Below are positions 61,115-64,000 of a stretch of DNA of 64,000 nucleotides, piece by piece. The DNA is taken from NCBI GenBank assembly GCA_964503275.1, contig CAZCZO010000001.1, forward strand, positions 124,001 through 188,000, in the 5' to 3' direction. This DNA is from DASRAP01 sp964503275. Lineage in GTDB: Bacteria; Gemmatimonadota; Gemmatimonadetes; Gemmatimonadales; Gemmatimonadaceae. Under the pieces are notes generated by a model. The model ran no database searches and was not told where the DNA came from. It saw nothing but the letters and a program-made list of their open reading frames with translations. The stretch's first letter is position 1, and each line of letters begins with the position of its first letter. The translations under genes and the position numbers were made by a program.

Positions 61115-61615
61115 TTACGGCGTGATCCCGATCGCGGCCATCCCGGCCTTCACGGCCTGTGCGTCCTCGGCCCCCCGCGCGCCGCTGGCACTGAACGCGC
61201 CCAGCACCTTCCCGTCGCGGCGCAGCAGGAGCCCGCCGTCGAAGGTCACCGCGTTCTCGAGGGCCGCGATCCGGCCGGCCTGCACGGCCGCGGCGTAGTC
61301 CAGCGTGTGCATGCCCGAGCGGATCGCGGTGCTGACCTTCCGCATCGCGATGTCGTAGTTGCGCGTCGGCACGCCGTCCATGCGCCGCAGATAGATGGGC
61401 GTGCCCTCGGCGTCGCTGATCACGAAGGCCAGGTTCCACCCGTTCTTGCGCGCCTCGGCCTCGGCGGCGTCGACGGCGCGCTTGGCCTCGTCGAGCGTGA
61501 TCCGCGGCGCGGGCGGGGCGGCCTGCTGCGCCTGCGCGTGTGCGGCCGAGGGGGCGAGCCACAGCAACAGCGCGGCGGCAGCGGCGATGGACGTCCGGGA
61601 GAGAGGGCGCGGCAT
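61115..61615 (-). CDS. GlcG/HbpS-family heme-binding-like protein, exported
   Basis: This 166-residue protein has a signal peptide (AAAAALLLWLAPSAAHAQA) starting at ATG 61615. The mature domain is the GlcG/HbpS type: ITLDEAKRAVDAAEAEA, LAFVISDAEGTPIYL, and GGLLLRRDGKVLGAFSASGA. HbpS of Streptomyces binds heme; here the ligand is not shown. A longer frame upstream lacks a signal and is not used. Confidence 0.88.
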   Translation of the reverse strand: MPRPLSRTSIAAAAALLLWLAPSAAHAQAQQAAPPAPRITLDEAKRAVDAAEAEARKNGWNLAFVISDAEGTPIYLRRMDGVPTRNYDIAMRKVSTAIRSGMHTLDYAAAVQAGRIAALENAVTFDGGLLLRRDGKVLGAFSASGARGAEDAQAVKAGMAAIGITP

Positions 61616-61700
61616 GGGGCAGCTCCGGGTGGGTGGGGTGTGCGGTCTTGGGCGCTCCAGTAAACTACACCAGACCCTTGCACCAGGACCGACGACGCTC

Positions 61701-62195
61701 ATGATGATCGCCGAGGCGCGCAGCCTGTTCGACTACAACGCGTGGGCCAATGCCCGCGTCTTCGAGACGGTGGGCCGTCTGCCCGTCGAAGCGCAGTTGC
61801 AGACGGTGGTGAGCAGCTTCCCGTCCGTCCTCGATACGTTGGCGCACATCGTCGGCGCCGAGTGGATCTGGTCGAAGCGGTGGATGGGTGAGAGCCCGGA
61901 TCGGTTCCCCGACTGGGTGGCGCAGCCCGAGTGCGGGGACCTGCGTCAGCGGCTGGCGGCGGTGGAGGCCGAGCGTGCGGACCTGTTGGGCGCGATGCAG
62001 GACGCCGACCTCGAGCGCATCGTGCGCTACGGTACGCTCAGCGGGCAGCAGTTCGCCGACCCGCTGGGCCAGTTGATGCGGCACGTGGTGAACCACTCGA
62101 CCTACCACCGCGGCCAGATCGCGACGCAGCTGCGGCAGTTGGGGCGGACGCCGCCGGGGACGGACTACATCTTGTGGCTTCGGGCGGGGCGGTGA
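61701..62195 (+). CDS. DinB-family protein
   Basis: This 164-residue four-helix-bundle protein of the DinB/YfiT superfamily has three histidines positioned for metal binding: AHIVGAEW, HVVNH and STYHRGQI. Some members are thiol-dependent transferases with bacillithiol or mycothiol; others are uncharacterised. The start is the first of two ATG codons at 61701. It overlaps the next gene by one base (TGATG). Confidence 0.9.
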   Translation: MMIAEARSLFDYNAWANARVFETVGRLPVEAQLQTVVSSFPSVLDTLAHIVGAEWIWSKRWMGESPDRFPDWVAQPECGDLRQRLAAVEAERADLLGAMQDADLERIVRYGTLSGQQFADPLGQLMRHVVNHSTYHRGQIATQLRQLGRTPPGTDYILWLRAGR

Positions 62196-62758
62196 TGGCA
62201 GGGGCTACCCGCGCGTGGGAGGCTCTGCCGAGGAACAAGACGGACAGAGTCGGTCGCATTCGGTGGCGACGCGGCGCCACGGTCGTCGTACTCGTCATGC
62301 TCGGACTCGGTCGGCCCATGGCGGCGCAGTCTTCCGTGCTCGGTCCCGCACCAGTCGACTCAGCAGTCGCCCGCATGGTGATGGCCGCGGCGTTCGGTAC
62401 GCTGGGCCACTCGCTGGCTCGCGCCGCGCTGGACTCGACGAGCGTCAGCGCTTGGGAGATCCGTACCCCGACAGACGCGCCCGAGCTGTGGGATGCGTTC
62501 CGGGCCCATCTGCTGCGCAGTGTGCGGGGTCGCGCGCTGACGGCGATGGACACCGTTCGCTCGACGATCAGCATCGGCCCCATCATCGTGCGCAATGATT
62601 CGCTGCTCGCCGAGTTCACCGTCGGCAGCGCGTGGCGTTGTCCGGATGGCTGGAAGGGCAGCGATACGATGTACGAGGTGCGCGCGCAGCGCTACGGGAC
62701 GTCGTGGACGGGAACGCGGACCGAGGTGGTGGGACACTCTACGAGTTTGGGCTGCTGA
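62195..62758 (+). CDS. Hypothetical exported protein
   Basis: This 187-residue protein has an N-terminal basic stretch and a hydrophobic segment (GATVVVLVMLGLGRPMAAQ) that ends in a signal-peptidase-like Ala-x-Ala. The rest has two mixed alpha/beta regions and a Cys pair (WRCPDGW; SLGC). No family is recognised. The ATG overlaps the DinB stop, so the genes are coupled. Confidence 0.7.
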   Translation: MAGATRAWEALPRNKTDRVGRIRWRRGATVVVLVMLGLGRPMAAQSSVLGPAPVDSAVARMVMAAAFGTLGHSLARAALDSTSVSAWEIRTPTDAPELWDAFRAHLLRSVRGRALTAMDTVRSTISIGPIIVRNDSLLAEFTVGSAWRCPDGWKGSDTMYEVRAQRYGTSWTGTRTEVVGHSTSLGC

Positions 62759-62845
62759 CCAGATGTGCCTGAACGGACTCGGTCCGGTCCGAGCGTTGTC
62801 GGTAGCCGCTCGAGTTCCTTGGCAGCGGACGGTTTGATCAGGACG

Positions 62846-63076
62846 CTATAACTTGCCATGCCGCTTCAGGTCCGTCAGCACATCCTCGAATCGCAGGTCG
62901 GGTTCCTTCGCTCGCGCACGTGCGGCGCTCAGGTCATCAGCATCTTCCGCGAGGGACGCGCGCACGGCGGCGTTCACCAGCTCTGACATCGAGCGGTCCG
63001 TCTCAAGGGCCTTCACGCGCAACGCCCGGTGCAGGCTCGAGTCGAAGTACACGGTCGCTCGTTTCGTGGTGGTCAT
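62846..63076 (-). CDS. CopG-type antitoxin, orphan
   Basis: This 76-residue ribbon-helix-helix protein (ATVYFDSSLHRALRVKALE, then RSMSELVNAAVRASL) has the acidic C-terminal tail EPDLRFEDVLTDL known from antitoxins. The usual toxin gene directly after the stop is missing: only 87 bases remain before the next gene, which is on the other strand. It may be a solitary regulator, or the toxin has been lost. Confidence 0.88.
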   Translation of the reverse strand: MTTTKRATVYFDSSLHRALRVKALETDRSMSELVNAAVRASLAEDADDLSAARARAKEPDLRFEDVLTDLKRHGKL

Positions 63077-63090
63077 AGGCGGTACGCCAG

Positions 63091-63108
63091 CGTTATAACG
63101 TCATAACG
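63091..63108 (-). promoter_or_regulatory. Palindrome upstream of the antitoxin gene
   Basis: CGTTATAACG is a perfect ten-base palindrome 14 bases before the antitoxin ATG. It is followed by an ATAACG half copy. It fits an RHH operator, but no clear -35/-10 pair with normal spacing is seen. Confidence 0.5.
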
Positions 63109-64000
63109 TCAATACCGGAGCCCCAACGCGAAGCTCCACCCCGTACGCGTCCCCGTCGGCTGCAGTAGCTCCGGCACCTCGCGCGTCGGTGCCGTCTGTT
63201 CGTAGCGCAGGGTCGTCAGCAGCGTCGAGCCCGCGACCGGGATGCGGCCCGTGATCCAGAGCGCCGTCGCCCGCGCCTCGGCGACTTCGTACGCCAACAT
63301 CGGGGCGAGCAAGCGCTGATTCACCGGCTGCATCTCCTCGACCGCCGGGAGCCGCCCGGACGCGGCTGATGATGTGCCCGACACCCCCATCGCGACGGTA
63401 CCACGCGGCAGGTCGCGCGCCACTTCGATCGCGCCGAAGGTCTGCGCGCCCTCGAGATCGATGAACAGCTCGGCCACGAAGTCGCGTGCGTCGCGTGTGG
63501 TCGTGCCACCACCACCGAGCACGGCCACCTGCCACGCTCCGTACCGGCCGCGCAGGTCCAACTCCACGGTGCGCTGCGCATGACTGGCGACATAGGCCAC
63601 GCCTTCGAGATCCAGACGCCGGCCCGTCCCATCGTGCGAGGCGTCCGCGACGACCGCGGTGAGCCGCCACTGCTCCGTCAGCGCACGCTGGGCCTGCAGA
63701 CGCGTCTCCTGCCCCGTCGTCCGCCAGCGGTTGACCTGCGGATTGATCTGCACCGCGAGCACGCCATCCTCGGCGAGGTCGCCCTGCTCATGTGTGGCCG
63801 TGATGGACGTGCCGGCGACCATGAACGATCCGGTGAGGCCCGGCGCATGCGCACGGCGCTGCTCGCGCGTGAACAGACTCACCGTGCCCTCGACCGGCAC
63901 CGAGATCGGCTCGTCGAATCCGCGCACGGGGAAGTACACCGTCGCCGCCGGGCGCGGGTTCAGGATGTTAGTCTCGACCGGCTCCATCGCCCGCGCGTAG
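63109..64000 (-). CDS. Outer-membrane beta-barrel-type protein, 5' part beyond the window
   Basis: At least 292 residues of C-terminal sequence are seen; the frame remains open to the window edge, so the start lies outside. It has alternating amphipathic strands (VELDLRGRYGAWQVAVL; GWSFALGLRY) and a terminal aromatic residue, as in outer-membrane barrels that end in Phe/Tyr/Trp. No family motif is seen. Its stop lies just before the antitoxin operator, on the same strand as the antitoxin. Confidence 0.6.
   Translation of the reverse strand, partial: YARAMEPVETNILNPRPAATVYFPVRGFDEPISVPVEGTVSLFTREQRRAHAPGLTGSFMVAGTSITATHEQGDLAEDGVLAVQINPQVNRWRTTGQETRLQAQRALTEQWRLTAVVADASHDGTGRRLDLEGVAYVASHAQRTVELDLRGRYGAWQVAVLGGGGTTTRDARDFVAELFIDLEGAQTFGAIEVARDLPRGTVAMGVSGTSSAASGRLPAVEEMQPVNQRLLAPMLAYEVAEARATALWITGRIPVAGSTLLTTLRYEQTAPTREVPELLQPTGTRTGWSFALGLRY

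Noticed and set aside
63091..63108. CGTTATAACG considered as an integron core
   Set aside because: It is a simple palindrome beside an antitoxin gene with no folded arms; an operator is more likely.

Overview
The window is 64 kb of a very G+C-rich, Gram-negative-type chromosome. I see lipoproteins, paired RND pumps, a beta-barrel C-terminus, a caa3-type oxidase, Tat exports, and a DUF5117-type zinc metalloprotease. This mix fits a Gemmatimonadota-like soil or sediment bacterium. That placement is an inference from gene content, because there is no rRNA or other decisive marker. I found no tRNA, rRNA, CRISPR array or integrase gene.

Region 1 (1-26.4 kb) is housekeeping. It holds two consecutive RND permeases (the first cut by the window edge). 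Next is a tightly overlapped four-gene operon: threonine dehydratase, a receiver/GAF/GGDEF protein, a zinc-ribbon Ser/Thr kinase, and a secreted protein. Then come a CoA-binding protein diverging from a saccharopine-dehydrogenase-like enzyme, two tandem lipoprotein esterases, a PBP4-type carboxypeptidase, a ctaCDEF oxidase operon, an aspartase fused to a cyclic-nucleotide-binding domain, a Tat-exported asparaginase-type Ntn hydrolase, a chemoreceptor and leuS.

Region 2 (26.6-34.5 kb) is mobile and of mixed composition. An intact IS256-family element with an 8-bp target duplication sits just before what looks like an integron gene-cassette array. The cassettes carry an HEPN-like protein, an HNH nuclease and a SIR2-like protein. 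Two folded attC-like sites follow the stop codons, and a decayed IS481-family element interrupts the site after the SIR2 gene. Small membrane proteins, a broken lipoprotein gene and a strong 96-nt hairpin follow.

Region 3 (34.5-48 kb) is a defence island. It contains an internally deleted hsdM, a voltage-gated K+ channel, a SNF2-family helicase overlapping a large protein with more than 40 cysteines, a frameshifted DUF4268 gene, an endonuclease/exonuclease/phosphatase-family protein, an IS3 orfA scrap, a DUF4258/MqsA-like toxin-antitoxin pair behind a near-perfect sigma70 promoter, McrBC, and an antitoxin remnant. The helicase plus Cys-rich pair is the best candidate for an undescribed system, followed by the defence-gene cassette array.

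Region 4 (48-64 kb) returns to chromosomal genes. They include a CIA30-domain protein and a decayed copy of it, an RCC1-repeat lipoprotein, a fused EutB-EutC ethanolamine ammonia-lyase with a Tat signal, a zinc metalloprotease, a ribbon-helix-helix/nucleotidyltransferase pair, an SDR, an NCS1-type permease with a 56-residue membrane protein abutting it, a 1-Cys peroxiredoxin, a GlcG/HbpS-like protein, DinB, an orphan antitoxin, and the C-terminus of an outer-membrane-type protein.
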